From: Gammaproteobacteria bacterium
GTDB taxonomy: Bacteria; Pseudomonadota; Gammaproteobacteria; Steroidobacterales; Rariloculaceae
Direction of reading: 5' to 3'
DNA length: 64,000 nt
Assembly (NCBI GenBank): GCA_022819855.1
Contig: JAJEGN010000022.1
Location: 1-64,000 of the forward strand
Within the stretch, counting starts at the first letter, position 1. Every line of letters starts with the position of its first letter. The notes below the pieces were generated by a model, which did no database searches, was not told where the DNA came from, and worked only from the letters and a program-made list of their open reading frames with translations. Positions 26,232 to 35,255 of this stretch are shown here, piece by piece. A program made the translations under genes and the position numbers.

Positions 26232-27155
26232 TTACGGCGAACCGCGCATCGCGGATGCGCCGACCTGTCCCCGCAACCATTCCCTGGCCCGCCCGCCGGG
26301 GGCGGTGCCCGTCAGCCGGGTCGCGAGGTCCGAAGCGGCGAGCAGGCGCTTGAGATCGACGCCGGTGTCGTAGCCCATCTGCTCGAGCATCATGACCGCG
26401 TCCTCGGTCGCCACGTTGCCGCTCGCGCCTGTCGCGAATGGACAGCCGCCCAGTCCCGCGATCGAGCTGTCGAACCAGCGGATGCCCGCCTCGAGCGCCG
26501 CGTAGATGTTCGCAAGCCCCATGGCGCGCGTGTCGTGGAAATGGCATCCGAGCCGCTCCGGCCCGTGCTGCTCGACCAGGCGCCGAATCAGCCGTCCGAC
26601 CTGCGCCGGATCCGCCGCGCCGATGGTATCGGCCACCACGAGTTGCGACGCGCCGGCGTCGATGTACCGCGCGGCGACATCGACGACGACCCCGGGGTCG
26701 ACGGCGCCCTCGAAGGGGCAGCCGAACGCGACCGCGACGATGACGATGGCCTCGACGCCGTCTTGCGCGGCGAGACGCAGGATTTCGCCCCCCGCGCGAT
26801 CGGCCTCGGCGAGCGTCATCCGGACGTTGCGCCCGGCCATCGTCTCGGATGCGTAAGCAATTACCGTAACCGATTCCGCGCCCGCCTCGCGCGCGAGCCC
26901 GTAGCCCTTGACGTTCGGAACCATGGCCGTATAGGTCGTCGGGCCGCCGCCGTTCAACCGCTCAAGCACGCGGTCGGTGCCCGCCATCGCCGGTACGGCG
27001 CGGGGCGACGAGAAGCTGCCTACCTCGATCCGCCTGAGCCCGGCCGCTTCGAGCGAGCGGATCAGTTCGAGGCGCTCGTCGATAGACAGGATCCGGCTCT
27101 CGCTCTGCAGCCCGTCCCTGGGGCCGACCTCGTTAACGACCGCGGGCCCGTTCAT
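26232..27155 (-). CDS. Hydroxymethylglutaryl-CoA lyase family protein (second copy)
   Basis: The 307 residues contain NEVGPRDGLQ (8-17), EVGSFSSPRAVP, the HFHDT metal motif and GLGGCPFATGASGN. It is closer to classic HMG-CoA lyase than the 19637-20578 copy in these motifs. Its ATG shares one base with the TGA of the upstream CoA transferase (TGATG), so the two are translated together. The pair repeats the CoA-transferase plus lyase theme of 19.6-21.9 kb. Confidence 0.88.
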   Translation of the reverse strand: MNGPAVVNEVGPRDGLQSESRILSIDERLELIRSLEAAGLRRIEVGSFSSPRAVPAMAGTDRVLERLNGGGPTTYTAMVPNVKGYGLAREAGAESVTVIAYASETMAGRNVRMTLAEADRAGGEILRLAAQDGVEAIVIVAVAFGCPFEGAVDPGVVVDVAARYIDAGASQLVVADTIGAADPAQVGRLIRRLVEQHGPERLGCHFHDTRAMGLANIYAALEAGIRWFDSSIAGLGGCPFATGASGNVATEDAVMMLEQMGYDTGVDLKRLLAASDLATRLTGTAPGGRAREWLRGQVGASAMRGSP

Positions 27156-28354
27156 CAGCCGATGACCCCGTCGCTGCGCAGTTGCCCGGTTTCCGCGGCA
27201 TCCATGGCGAGACAGCTTCGCAGCACTTCGTCGGTGTGCTGCCCGAGGGTCGGCGCCGCGTCGAAGGTCTCTCCCGCGGTGCGCGAGAGCTTGACGGGAT
27301 TGCCGGGACCGCGGGTTCGCTGGCCCGAGGGGTGCTGCAGTTCGACGACCATGTTGCGATGCAGGACCTGCGGGTCGGAAAGCGCCTGCTCGAAGGAATT
27401 CACGGGCGCGCACGGGATGCGCTGCGCCTCGAGCCGTTCGAGCCAATCGGCGCAACTGTCTTGCGACAGGATCTCGTTGAGACGGCGGTTGATGAATTCG
27501 CGGTCGTGCCAGCGGCCGGGCTGCCGGTCGTATTCCGGCTTGTCCAGGTCGTCACAGCCAATTACCTGCTTGAGGTTCTGCCAGAAATTGTCCGTAATGA
27601 CGGCAATCACGATGAATCCGTCGGCGCACTCGAATGTCCCGTAGGGCACATGGACGAAATGGGCATTGCCGATCGGGTGCGGATTCTCGCCCGACAGGAA
27701 ATGCATCGTCGCCATGTAGTTCAGCATCGAGATCTGCCCGTCGAGCATGGAAATGTCGACTTCCTGGCCCCGGCCGCTCTGCTCGCGTTCGTAAAGCGCC
27801 GCGAGCACCCCCATCACGCCGAACATGCCCCCGCCGAGATCGCCGATCGGAATACCCGCGCGTATCGGATTGCGGCGGTCCGTGCCCGTGATCGACATGC
27901 CGCCGCCGGTCGCCTGGGCCACCTGATCGAAGGCCGGGCGCCGGTGGCCCGGACCGCTCGAGCCGAATCCCGTGACGGTGCATGCGATGATGCGCGGGTT
28001 GACGGCGGCGAGCGACCGGTAATCGATCCCGAGCCGCTCGGGCACACCGGGCGTGAAGTTGCTGATGACGATGTCCGACACGCCGACCAGCCGGTAGAAG
28101 AGCGCCCGGCCGCGCTCGTTCTTGAGGTCGATCGCGACGCTCTTCTTGTTGCGGTTGAGCGTCAGGAAGTAGGCGCCCATGCCGTCGAGCGAATGTTTCG
28201 GATCCGTGGCGAGCAGGCGCCGGGTCCCCTCCCCCTTAAGCGGTTCGACCTTGATGGTCTCCGCGCCCAGATCGGCCAGGATCATGCTGGCATAGGGGCC
28301 GGACAGCATGTGGGTGAGATCGAGGATTCGAACGCCTTCCAGTGCGCCTGCCAT
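27155..28354 (-). CDS. Family III CoA-transferase (second copy)
   Basis: The 399 residues carry the CaiB/BaiF signature: VRILDLTHMLSGPYASM, KVEPLKGEGTR, LNRNKKSVAIDLK and the predicted catalytic Asp172 in PIGDLGGGMFG. It is the first gene of a two-gene operon with the lyase. It differs clearly from the copy at 20686-21897, so the two probably act on different acids or were acquired independently. Confidence 0.92.
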   Translation of the reverse strand: MAGALEGVRILDLTHMLSGPYASMILADLGAETIKVEPLKGEGTRRLLATDPKHSLDGMGAYFLTLNRNKKSVAIDLKNERGRALFYRLVGVSDIVISNFTPGVPERLGIDYRSLAAVNPRIIACTVTGFGSSGPGHRRPAFDQVAQATGGGMSITGTDRRNPIRAGIPIGDLGGGMFGVMGVLAALYEREQSGRGQEVDISMLDGQISMLNYMATMHFLSGENPHPIGNAHFVHVPYGTFECADGFIVIAVITDNFWQNLKQVIGCDDLDKPEYDRQPGRWHDREFINRRLNEILSQDSCADWLERLEAQRIPCAPVNSFEQALSDPQVLHRNMVVELQHPSGQRTRGPGNPVKLSRTAGETFDAAPTLGQHTDEVLRSCLAMDAAETGQLRSDGVIG

Positions 28355-28662
28355 GCTCGTCGGCTCCGCCGCTACCCGATCAAATGCCCGAAACGCGCGT
28401 CGGCGATTGCATGGCGGCTAAAACGGCTTGGCCGGCATTGCGCTGTCATGGAATTCATCCTTGCGCCAGGGTCGTCAGGCGGGTTGTCATGGTTGGCGCC
28501 GATTCCCGATGCGACCCGCGGGACACCGGCGCCTCGTTGCCTTGCAAGAAGGCGATTGTAATAATCTTATGTGTATAGGGCAATTTCGACTGCGGCCCGA
28601 TCCGGCCGCCTCGATTCGGCAAGCTTCGGCGGCCTGACACCGGTTCGTTTTCCGGAGGCAAA
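28355..28662. promoter_or_regulatory. Intergenic region between CoA transferase 2 and amidase, degenerate palindrome
   Basis: No gene is visible in these 308 bases. ATTGTAATAATCTTATG at 28555-28571 agrees with 12 of 17 positions of the site upstream of the DUF1838-like gene, but its spacing is off by one base and it is not a good palindrome. A GGAGG lies just before the ATG at 28663. Confidence 0.35.
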
Positions 28663-29337
28663 ATGCAGACAAGCGACAAGACCGCGCGGCAACTCTATGC
28701 CGAAATCAAGGCCGACCCGAACCGGCCCCGTTTCGGTTTCGGCGCCAAGGCCATCCTGGTCAATGTGGACCTGCAGAAGGCGTACACACGCACGGACCTC
28801 TTCGCCACCGCTTACGAAACCGACCCTGGTCAGCTCGAATACGTTAACGCACTCACGAATCGCTTCCGCTCGCTCGCCTGGCCCGTGGTCTGGACACACG
28901 TGGCCTATCTGGAGTCGGGCGAGGACTGCGGCATCTGGGGCACGCGCACGAATACGCCCGACTCATTGCAGAACATCAAGCACGGCTCGCTGCGCAGCGA
29001 GTTCGACGACCGCCTCGATATCGACCGCAAGCGGGATGTGATCTACTGCAAGAAGATGCCGTCGGCCTTTTTCGAAACGCAGTTGCAGTCGCTTTGCGTC
29101 TGGCACCACGTCGACACGGTGGTGCTCACCGGCGGCTCCACCTCCGGCTGCATACGCGCCACGGCCGTCGATTCGCTGTCGCGGGGCTACCGCACGATCG
29201 TCCCGGAGGAATGCGTCGCCGACAAGCACGAGAGCGTGCACTTCGCCAATCTCATGGACCTCGCGCTCAAGTACGCCGACGTGCTGCCGGTCGAGGAAGT
29301 GCTCGCCTGGCTCCGCGGACTCGAGCCCGCCGCTTGA
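28663..29337 (+). CDS. Isochorismatase-family amidohydrolase
   Basis: The 224 residues contain the catalytic triad of cysteine hydrolases of this fold: Asp36 (NVDLQKAY), a Lys in YCKKMPSAFF (130 or 131) and Cys163 (GGSTSGCIRATAVDSLSRGY). The Cys and the N-carbamoylsarcosine-amidase-like motifs favour an amidase, for example acting on a carbamoyl or maleamate-type amide, over isochorismatase. It is followed by two deacetylase-fold genes on the same strand, suggesting a C-N bond hydrolysis module. GGAGG precedes the ATG. Confidence 0.85.
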   Translation: MQTSDKTARQLYAEIKADPNRPRFGFGAKAILVNVDLQKAYTRTDLFATAYETDPGQLEYVNALTNRFRSLAWPVVWTHVAYLESGEDCGIWGTRTNTPDSLQNIKHGSLRSEFDDRLDIDRKRDVIYCKKMPSAFFETQLQSLCVWHHVDTVVLTGGSTSGCIRATAVDSLSRGYRTIVPEECVADKHESVHFANLMDLALKYADVLPVEEVLAWLRGLEPAA

Positions 29338-29353
29338 CGGCGTGGCGGACGGG

Positions 29354-30280
29354 ATGAAGGCGGACCTCAGGCTCTACGACTACTGGCCCTGGCGGGATCG
29401 GCCCCGCATCGTCTGGCCGGACGGCGCCCGGCTTGCCTTCTGGGTGGCGCCGAACATCGAATTCTATGAACTCGACCCGCCCACCAATCCCCACCGAAAG
29501 CCCTGGCCGCAACCGTATCCCGCGGTGCCCGGCTATTCGATCCGCGACTACGGCAACCGGGTGGGGCACGCGCGGCAGATGGCGCTGCTCGACCGCTACG
29601 GCATCCGCGGCTCGGTGTCGCTGTCCGCGGCGCTCTGCGAACATCACCCGGACATCATTGCCGCGTGTGTCGAGCGCGACTGGGAGTTCTTCAGCCACGG
29701 CATCTACAACACGCGCTACACCTACGGAATGTCCGAGGCGCAGGAACGCGAAATGATCCTCGATTCCATGGACACGATCGAGCGGCATACGGGCCGCCGC
29801 CCGGCGGGTTACCTGGCGCCGGCCCTGTCGCACTCGGAGCATACGCTCGACCTTTTCGCCGAGGCCGGCGGGCTTTATACCTGCGACCTCTTCCACGACG
29901 ACCAGCCGACGCCGGTGCGCGTGCGCGGCGGCCAGCGGTTCATCTCCGTACCCTACTCGCTGGAGATGAACGACACGATCGCCTACGTCGTCAACCGGAT
30001 CGAGCCGCGGCGCTACGGGCGGATCCTCAGGGACAACTTCGACCGGCTGTACCGGGAAGGCGAAGCGAGCGGCACCGTGATGTGCATCCCGACGCACAAC
30101 TACCAGGTGGCCTGCCCGCATCGCCTTGACGCACTCGACCGGGCGCTCGACTACATCACGGGGCATCCCGGAGTCTGGGTCGCCACCGGAAGGGAGATCG
30201 CCGAGTACTTCCTTGAGCATTATTTCGACGCCGCCGTCGCGGACATCCGACTGAAGGAGGACACCGTCCGTGGCGCTTGA
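29354..30280 (+). CDS. Polysaccharide-deacetylase-fold hydrolase (PuuE-like), copy 1
   Basis: The protein is about 308 residues from the ATG at 29354 (312 from a GTG at 29342; neither has a clear ribosome-binding site). The NodB-type barrel is recognisable from YSIRDYGNRVG, GIRGSVSLSAA, EFFSHGIYNT and PAGYLAPALSHSEHTLDL. This resembles the PuuE allantoinase branch, which hydrolyses cyclic amides rather than sugars. No signal peptide, so it acts in the cytoplasm. It overlaps the next gene by 11 bases. Confidence 0.78.
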   Translation: MKADLRLYDYWPWRDRPRIVWPDGARLAFWVAPNIEFYELDPPTNPHRKPWPQPYPAVPGYSIRDYGNRVGHARQMALLDRYGIRGSVSLSAALCEHHPDIIAACVERDWEFFSHGIYNTRYTYGMSEAQEREMILDSMDTIERHTGRRPAGYLAPALSHSEHTLDLFAEAGGLYTCDLFHDDQPTPVRVRGGQRFISVPYSLEMNDTIAYVVNRIEPRRYGRILRDNFDRLYREGEASGTVMCIPTHNYQVACPHRLDALDRALDYITGHPGVWVATGREIAEYFLEHYFDAAVADIRLKEDTVRGA

Positions 30281-31211
30281 CCGGAAGTTCCTGACCTACG
30301 AGCGGCGCGCCTACGGCATGGACCATGAGCGGTATGCGTGGTCGCAGCTTTCCGGGCGCGCGCCGGTCGCCTGGCCCGGCGGCGCAGGGCTTGCGCTCTG
30401 GGTGAACGTCTGCGTGCAGTTCTATCCGCTCGACCAGCGCGGCGTGCCGTTCGCCGTGCCCGGCGGTATGACCATGCCGTACCCTGACCTGCGCCACTTC
30501 AGCCTGCGCGACTACGGCAACCGGGTTGGAATCTACCGCGTGCTCGACGCGCTGGCCCGCTACGGGATAAAGGCCAGTTTCGCCGTCAACGGAGCGATGG
30601 TCGAACGCGCACCGTTTCTGATGGCGGCGCTGCGCGACCGCGGCGACGAGTTCGTCGCCCACGGTTGGCACATGGACGCGCTGCATCACGGGGGGCTGTC
30701 CAGCGACGCCGAGCGCGACCTCGTCGCACGCACGCTCGACACGCTGCGGACAGCGAGCGGTCAGGCCGTGGCCGGTTGGCTCAGTCCGGCCCGCAACGAG
30801 AGTCCGCTCACGCCGGAGCTCCTGGCCGAGCACGGGGTGCGCTGGTTCGCGGACTGGGTCAACGACGACATGCCCTACCGCTTCGCCACGTCGAACGGCG
30901 ATCTGTGGGCGATGCCGCTGTCGAACGAACTCGAGGACCGATTCATCCTCATGCAGAACCTGCACTCGGAGACCTCCTGGGTCGAGCAGGTCTCCGACGC
31001 CTGCGATTTCCTGCTCGGCGAGGCGGAGCAAGCCGGCGGGCGGATCCTGGCGCTCAACATTCACCCCTGGCTGCTCGGCCAGCCGCATCGCATCGGCCGG
31101 CTCGAGCAGGCGCTCGAATACGTCACGGGGCGGCCCGGCATCTGGAGCGCCGCGCCCGGTGACATTCTCGACGCGTTCGTCGCCGGGCTTCCGGCGCAGG
31201 ACGCCGACTGA
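30270..31211 (+). CDS. Polysaccharide-deacetylase-fold hydrolase (PuuE-like), copy 2
   Basis: The 313 residues are related to copy 1: HFSLRDYGNRVGIYRVLDALARYGIKASFAVN, EFVAHGWHMD and VAGWLSPARNES. The GTG at 30270 has an AAGGAGG at 30254-30260, a strong start. Cytoplasmic. Two deacetylase-fold proteins in tandem with an amidase suggest consecutive or heteromeric hydrolysis of C-N bonds. The exact substrate cannot be read from the sequence. Confidence 0.8.
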   Translation: MALDRKFLTYERRAYGMDHERYAWSQLSGRAPVAWPGGAGLALWVNVCVQFYPLDQRGVPFAVPGGMTMPYPDLRHFSLRDYGNRVGIYRVLDALARYGIKASFAVNGAMVERAPFLMAALRDRGDEFVAHGWHMDALHHGGLSSDAERDLVARTLDTLRTASGQAVAGWLSPARNESPLTPELLAEHGVRWFADWVNDDMPYRFATSNGDLWAMPLSNELEDRFILMQNLHSETSWVEQVSDACDFLLGEAEQAGGRILALNIHPWLLGQPHRIGRLEQALEYVTGRPGIWSAAPGDILDAFVAGLPAQDAD

Positions 31212-31271
31212 GCCGAAACGGCGGTCGTGACCGACGGGGGCGTCGGCCCGGTCGACGGGCGTCTCGGCGGG

Positions 31272-31946
31272 TCAGACGAACTTCGTCGAGCCGAGGAATG
31301 CCGCCGAGGCAATGCCGGCCCAGTACAGGTAAGCGAGCCGCTTGCCGAGGCGCAGGGACTTTTCGAGCGTGGTTTCGGCGTCCGGGTTCGGGCCCTCGGC
31401 AAGCACGCGGAAAAGTTGGGTCCACTCGCGCATGACGAAGCGCAGATACAGTCCGATCACGAGCAGCAAGCTGTAGATCAGCACCTTCCAGGAGAACCAC
31501 TGCACGGCGGCGTTGAACGGGCCGTAGCCGAGCAGCGACGACACGGCCGATAGAAAAAGTACCGGGATCACGACATAGCGGATCCGCTCGTCCCAGACGG
31601 TCAGCCTGACGCCCCGATCGGTCTCGCGCCAGGCGAAGGCTGCCCAGCAGAGGGTAAGCCAGCCCGCGAACACGACCCACATGACAGTAAGCCAGGGTTG
31701 CCCCCAGGGTTGGGCGCCCCACATGTAACCCATGTGCAAGCCAAGCGGCAGCAGCAGGATGATGCCGGTCCTGGCGAGGATGTCGATTCGGTAGGCGGTT
31801 TCCATGTGGCGGCGCCGTTCCTCCATTGAGAGGGCGCGGTTGACGACGTGACGCGAGGTCTGAAAGACACCCCACTCGCCGCCGAGCCAGTACACCATCG
31901 CGAGAATGTGCAGCCAGCGCAGCACCGCGAGTTCGGAAATCAGCAT
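31272..31946 (-). CDS. Integral membrane protein, unknown (DUF2269/PuuD-membrane-domain-like)
   Basis: The 224 residues hold about six hydrophobic segments, beginning with LRWLHILAMVYWLGGEWGVF. The His-containing first helix resembles small membrane proteins of the DUF2269/CopD type and the membrane half of urate hydroxylase PuuD, some of which bind haem. I cannot decide among these. Start chosen at the ATG at 31946, which has GGAG upstream. It follows the MFS transporter by 16 bases, so they form an operon. Confidence 0.6.
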   Translation of the reverse strand: MLISELAVLRWLHILAMVYWLGGEWGVFQTSRHVVNRALSMEERRRHMETAYRIDILARTGIILLLPLGLHMGYMWGAQPWGQPWLTVMWVVFAGWLTLCWAAFAWRETDRGVRLTVWDERIRYVVIPVLFLSAVSSLLGYGPFNAAVQWFSWKVLIYSLLLVIGLYLRFVMREWTQLFRVLAEGPNPDAETTLEKSLRLGKRLAYLYWAGIASAAFLGSTKFV

Positions 31947-31962
31947 TCCAGGGTCTCCAGGA

Positions 31963-33243
31963 TCAGCTCGCAGGCTCGCTCGCACCGGCCGCGGGGTCGG
32001 CTCGCGCCGCGAGCGGGCGCACCCTGGTCAGCGCCAGCAGCGCCGCAAGGACGAGCGCCGCGAAAATCGTGAACGGGATTTCGTAGCTGCCGGTGGCGTC
32101 GTAGATGACGCCGGTCAGCCAGATGCCGAGCCCTCCGCCGGTCGCATCGAGCACCGTGATCGTGCCGAGAATCTTGCCCGCGTCGCGCGTGCCGAAAGTG
32201 TTCATGACGGTGAGCTGCAGCATCGTGTAGACCCCGCCCCAGCCGAGCCCGAAGGTCACGACGGCAACCCAGATCAGCGTGATGTCCATTCTCACCAGGA
32301 TCAGCGACCCGATCAGCATGACCAGGATGTTGCCGAAGAAAACCTTGCGGCGGTCGAGAAAATCACTTGCGAGTCCGAACGCGAACTTGCCGACGAGTGC
32401 GCAGAAGAAAAACAGGCTGATCGCGTTCGTGGCGATGTGCGCATCGAACTCGGCATCGCTCATGTAGAGGAAGATGTGGGCCTGAACGCCGAGAACCGTG
32501 TAGAACGTGGTCATCGCGATGATCGCGAGCGCCCAGAAGGTCTGGCTGCGAAGCGCTGTCGCGAAGCTCACGCTCGCAGCGGCGGCCGCATCCGCGTTTT
32601 TGGCGGCAACGGCGCGGGCGGTCTCCCCGGGCTCGACGGGTTCGCGCACCGCAAGCCAGGTGATCGCCAGCATCGCCAGCGGCAACAGGCTGCCCCAGGC
32701 GAAGGCGCTGCGCCAGTCCAGCAGTTCGATCATGGCCGTGCCGTACTGGGGAAACACGATGCCGCCGAGGCTCGTGCCCATCAGGGCGATGCCGATGGCC
32801 GTGCCGCGGAAGCGCGCGAACCACTTGGACACCAGGATGACGGCGGCGTTGAGTCCGCAGACCACGAGCACCAGCGCGAACGCCGCGTGGATGAAATACA
32901 GCCCGGCAAGCGTCCCGAGCCGGCTGTAGGCGAGGTTGCCCGCGACCAGCACGAGCCAGCCGACGAGCATGCAGCGGCGTACGCCGTAGCGGTCGATCAG
33001 CGCGCCTGCAAACGGCGCCACGAGCCCCGCGAGCAGCAGCGTCACCATGTCGCGAAACTTGATCTCGCCGCGCGACCAGCCGAACTCGTCGATGAACGCG
33101 ACATCGAAGACCGAGAGCCCCGAAATCGTCTGGCCGTTGCTGACCATGAGCGCAATGCCGGCGAATGCGGCGATGAACCACGGATAGATCCGTTTGGCCT
33201 GCGTTGTCACGGCGTTGCGTTCCGGGCGGCGCTCGACGGCCAT
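31963..33243 (-). CDS. MFS transporter, monocarboxylate/oxalate-formate-antiporter type
   Basis: The 426 residues have 12 predicted membrane helices and typical MFS loop motifs (GALIDRYGVRR after helix 2, FGLASDFLDRRKV after helix 8). FGWSRGEIKFRD and GTSLGGIVFPQY fit the monocarboxylate/oxalate-formate group. It probably imports an organic acid. It is divergent from the GntR-type regulator, a common layout for a substrate transporter and its repressor. Confidence 0.88.
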   Translation of the reverse strand: MAVERRPERNAVTTQAKRIYPWFIAAFAGIALMVSNGQTISGLSVFDVAFIDEFGWSRGEIKFRDMVTLLLAGLVAPFAGALIDRYGVRRCMLVGWLVLVAGNLAYSRLGTLAGLYFIHAAFALVLVVCGLNAAVILVSKWFARFRGTAIGIALMGTSLGGIVFPQYGTAMIELLDWRSAFAWGSLLPLAMLAITWLAVREPVEPGETARAVAAKNADAAAAASVSFATALRSQTFWALAIIAMTTFYTVLGVQAHIFLYMSDAEFDAHIATNAISLFFFCALVGKFAFGLASDFLDRRKVFFGNILVMLIGSLILVRMDITLIWVAVVTFGLGWGGVYTMLQLTVMNTFGTRDAGKILGTITVLDATGGGLGIWLTGVIYDATGSYEIPFTIFAALVLAALLALTRVRPLAARADPAAGASEPAS

Positions 33244-33255
33244 CGATAAAGACCT

Positions 33256-33269
33256 AATGTATTATCATT
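33256..33269. promoter_or_regulatory. Candidate second GntR operator near the MFS start
   Basis: AATGTATTATCATT matches 8 of the 12 half-site positions (the right half ATCATT is the better one). It lies 13 bases upstream of the MFS start codon, well placed for repression. Confidence 0.4.
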
Positions 33270-33320
33270 AAGCGTAACGTGCAAACCGCCGCCGCGGCTT
33301 GCCGTTCGGCTTACGCTATA

Positions 33321-33334
33321 ATTGATATATCATT
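33321..33334. promoter_or_regulatory. Candidate GntR operator, autoregulation site
   Basis: ATTGATATATCATT deviates from a perfect 6-2-6 palindrome at one pair. It lies 33 bases upstream of the regulator's GTG start, between it and the divergent MFS gene. Confidence 0.65.
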
Positions 33335-33366
33335 ATGCGGAACGGGTTTTCGGGAGGGTCTTTCTC

Positions 33367-34143
33367 GTGACTGCATTCGACACGCTGTTGAGCGAATCCC
33401 GGTTCAAGGACCTGGACAAGACGTCGCCGACGCCGCTGTATTTCCAGCTCTATAACCTCCTCAAGACCCTCATTCTCGACGGCACACTGCCGATGGGCAC
33501 ACGCATGCCGACCGAGGAAGCCCTCGCGACGATGTTTGACGTTTCAAGGATCACGGCCAAGCGGGCCATGGACGATCTGGCCGCCGAGCGCCTGCTCGAC
33601 CGGCGCCGTGGCAAGGGCACGCACGTGATCTACAGGTACTCCCCCCGGCCGGTCAAGGCGCCGCTCGTCGGCATGCTGCAGGAAATCGAGACCATGGCCA
33701 GGAACAGCCGCGCCCGTATCCTGCGCTGCACCATGCAGGAGCCGCCCCAGGCCATCCGCGACGAGCTCGGACTCGAGCCCGGGGAGCGTGCGCTGCATCT
33801 GGTCCGGGTCAGGCAGCGGGACAAGCTCGATTTCGGCTATTACATCAGTTGGACCTCGGGCGTGGACATGCCGGCGGACTCCGCGATCTTCGAGACCACG
33901 CCGCGCCTCTCCTATTTCCGCGATAACGGTCTCGAGGTGACCCACGTGACCCAGACGCTGAGCGCCACCGAGGCCAGCGCAGAAGCGGCGCAGGCGCTCC
34001 AGGTCAAGGAAGGCCGCGCGCTGTTGAGCCTGACGCGCCGATCCTTCAACAAGCAGGCCGATGGCGAACGCATGCACGACCACCTCCACGTGCTCTACAA
34101 CCCCGAGCACTTTCGCTACGAGATGGACCTGGAAATCGATTGA
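33367..34143 (+). CDS. GntR-family regulator, HutC/UTRA type
   Basis: The 258 residues consist of an N-terminal winged helix (about 20-85: TPLYFQLYNLLKTLIL, MPTEEALATMFDVSR, RGKGTHV) and a UTRA effector domain (about 95-255) that binds a small molecule. I chose the GTG at 33367 because GGAGG lies at 33352-33356; an open frame from 33322 would begin inside the operator-like palindrome. It is probably a repressor released by a pathway compound and, by position and the recurring palindrome, the local regulator of the 19.6-48 kb genes. Confidence 0.9.
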   Translation: MTAFDTLLSESRFKDLDKTSPTPLYFQLYNLLKTLILDGTLPMGTRMPTEEALATMFDVSRITAKRAMDDLAAERLLDRRRGKGTHVIYRYSPRPVKAPLVGMLQEIETMARNSRARILRCTMQEPPQAIRDELGLEPGERALHLVRVRQRDKLDFGYYISWTSGVDMPADSAIFETTPRLSYFRDNGLEVTHVTQTLSATEASAEAAQALQVKEGRALLSLTRRSFNKQADGERMHDHLHVLYNPEHFRYEMDLEID

Positions 34144-34184
34144 CGCGCCGTCCGCGAACGGGCGTCAAGCGCGCGGTATTTTCC

Positions 34185-35255
34185 CTAGAGGCAGCCGCGC
34201 TCGTGCAGCCGGAGGATCGCCTCGCGCAGGTTTTTGATGTGGAATTCCCGGTCCGGCGCCGTGTCGTTGCCAACCAGCGTATTGGCCGGGTAAATCGCAT
34301 CGCCGCCGTAGACCCCACGGAACAGCTCCAGGCGTTGCCGGGCCAACATGTTGCCCATCGCGGGCTTAGAGCGCGCGCGGCGCAGCGCACCGATATCAAT
34401 CTCCGCGAAGGCGCACATGGACTCTCCCGGACCGGCTTCGGCGAGTACTCGGCCGCTGAAGTCGACCACCTGCGAGTGGCCGTCGGTCGATTCCGCCGGG
34501 AAGCGCAGGCCCGAGATCCCGCCGCTGTTGGCCGACACCACGTAGACCGCGTTCTCGTGGGCGCGGGCGCGCTTGGCGATATTCTTGGGTGTCGCCAGCG
34601 GACTGCCCATTTCGCTCGAGGAGTGGCAGATAAGTTCGGCGCCGCCAAGCGCCAGCGCCCGGGCGATTTCCGGAAACAGGATTTCCTCCGAAGCCACGCA
34701 AGCGAGCCGTCCCAACTCCGTGTCGACCACGGGGAACAACGCATCCTCACCGTACACCTCGAGATAGCGGTCGAGCACGTCGTGCGGTGTCGGCGAATAC
34801 ATCGAAATGAGCCGCCGGTAGCGCAGGATCGTTGCGCCGCCGGGATCGATGATGAAACTCGCCTGAAAGTAGAGCGCCGGGAAGTGGCTGTCGGTCTCGT
34901 AGGCGTTGCCCGCGAGGTAGGTGTCGTTGACGCGCGCAAGCTCACCCAGCAGCCGGTATTCCTCGCCATCGGGTTCGAGACAGCCGCGGGCCCGCCACTC
35001 GGCCGCGCCCTCGCCCCGCGGGAAACCGCTCAGGAAATACTCCGGCAGCACGACGAGCCGGACCCGGTCGCCGCTGTAGGTGGCAACGAAACGCTTGCTG
35101 CCGGCCACGAGGCCGCCGCAGCGCTCGATGGCGTCGCGCATGCGCGAACGTGCCTCGTCCGCGGTGCGGCACTCGTTGACCGCACGGCAGCGCATCTGCA
35201 GCGCCAGCGCGGCATACGGTTCCGGCGCGTCCGGCGTCGCCCTCCGCTCCGTCAA
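34185..35255 (-). CDS. Carbon-nitrogen hydrolase (nitrilase superfamily), divergent active site
   Basis: The 356 residues contain the nitrilase Glu72 (VVLPEYFLSGF) and Cys186 (LACVASEEILFPE). The lysine of the usual Glu-Lys-Cys triad is replaced by Arg at the expected site (RYRRLISMYS, 145-154), and two extra residues separate the Cys from the FPE motif. It may hydrolyse a nitrile or amide, or be a specialised side branch. The start appears to be TTG at 35255, sharing four bases with the stop of the upstream gene. An alternative internal start at the Met of residue 21 is possible. Confidence 0.78.
   Translation of the reverse strand: MTERRATPDAPEPYAALALQMRCRAVNECRTADEARSRMRDAIERCGGLVAGSKRFVATYSGDRVRLVVLPEYFLSGFPRGEGAAEWRARGCLEPDGEEYRLLGELARVNDTYLAGNAYETDSHFPALYFQASFIIDPGGATILRYRRLISMYSPTPHDVLDRYLEVYGEDALFPVVDTELGRLACVASEEILFPEIARALALGGAELICHSSSEMGSPLATPKNIAKRARAHENAVYVVSANSGGISGLRFPAESTDGHSQVVDFSGRVLAEAGPGESMCAFAEIDIGALRRARSKPAMGNMLARQRLELFRGVYGGDAIYPANTLVGNDTAPDREFHIKNLREAILRLHERGCL

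Noticed and set aside
13329..29337. Nicotinate-type maleamate pathway (NicD, NicF, NicE analogues)
   Set aside because: Alpha/beta hydrolase, Asp/Glu-racemase-like and isochorismatase folds are all present, but the hydrolase lacks its Ser, the racemase-like protein lacks the first Cys, and the genes are far apart, so the parallel is too weak.
33322..33366. Upstream TTG start for the GntR regulator
   Set aside because: It would lie within the operator-like palindrome and lacks a ribosome-binding site, whereas the GTG at 33367 has GGAGG at proper distance.
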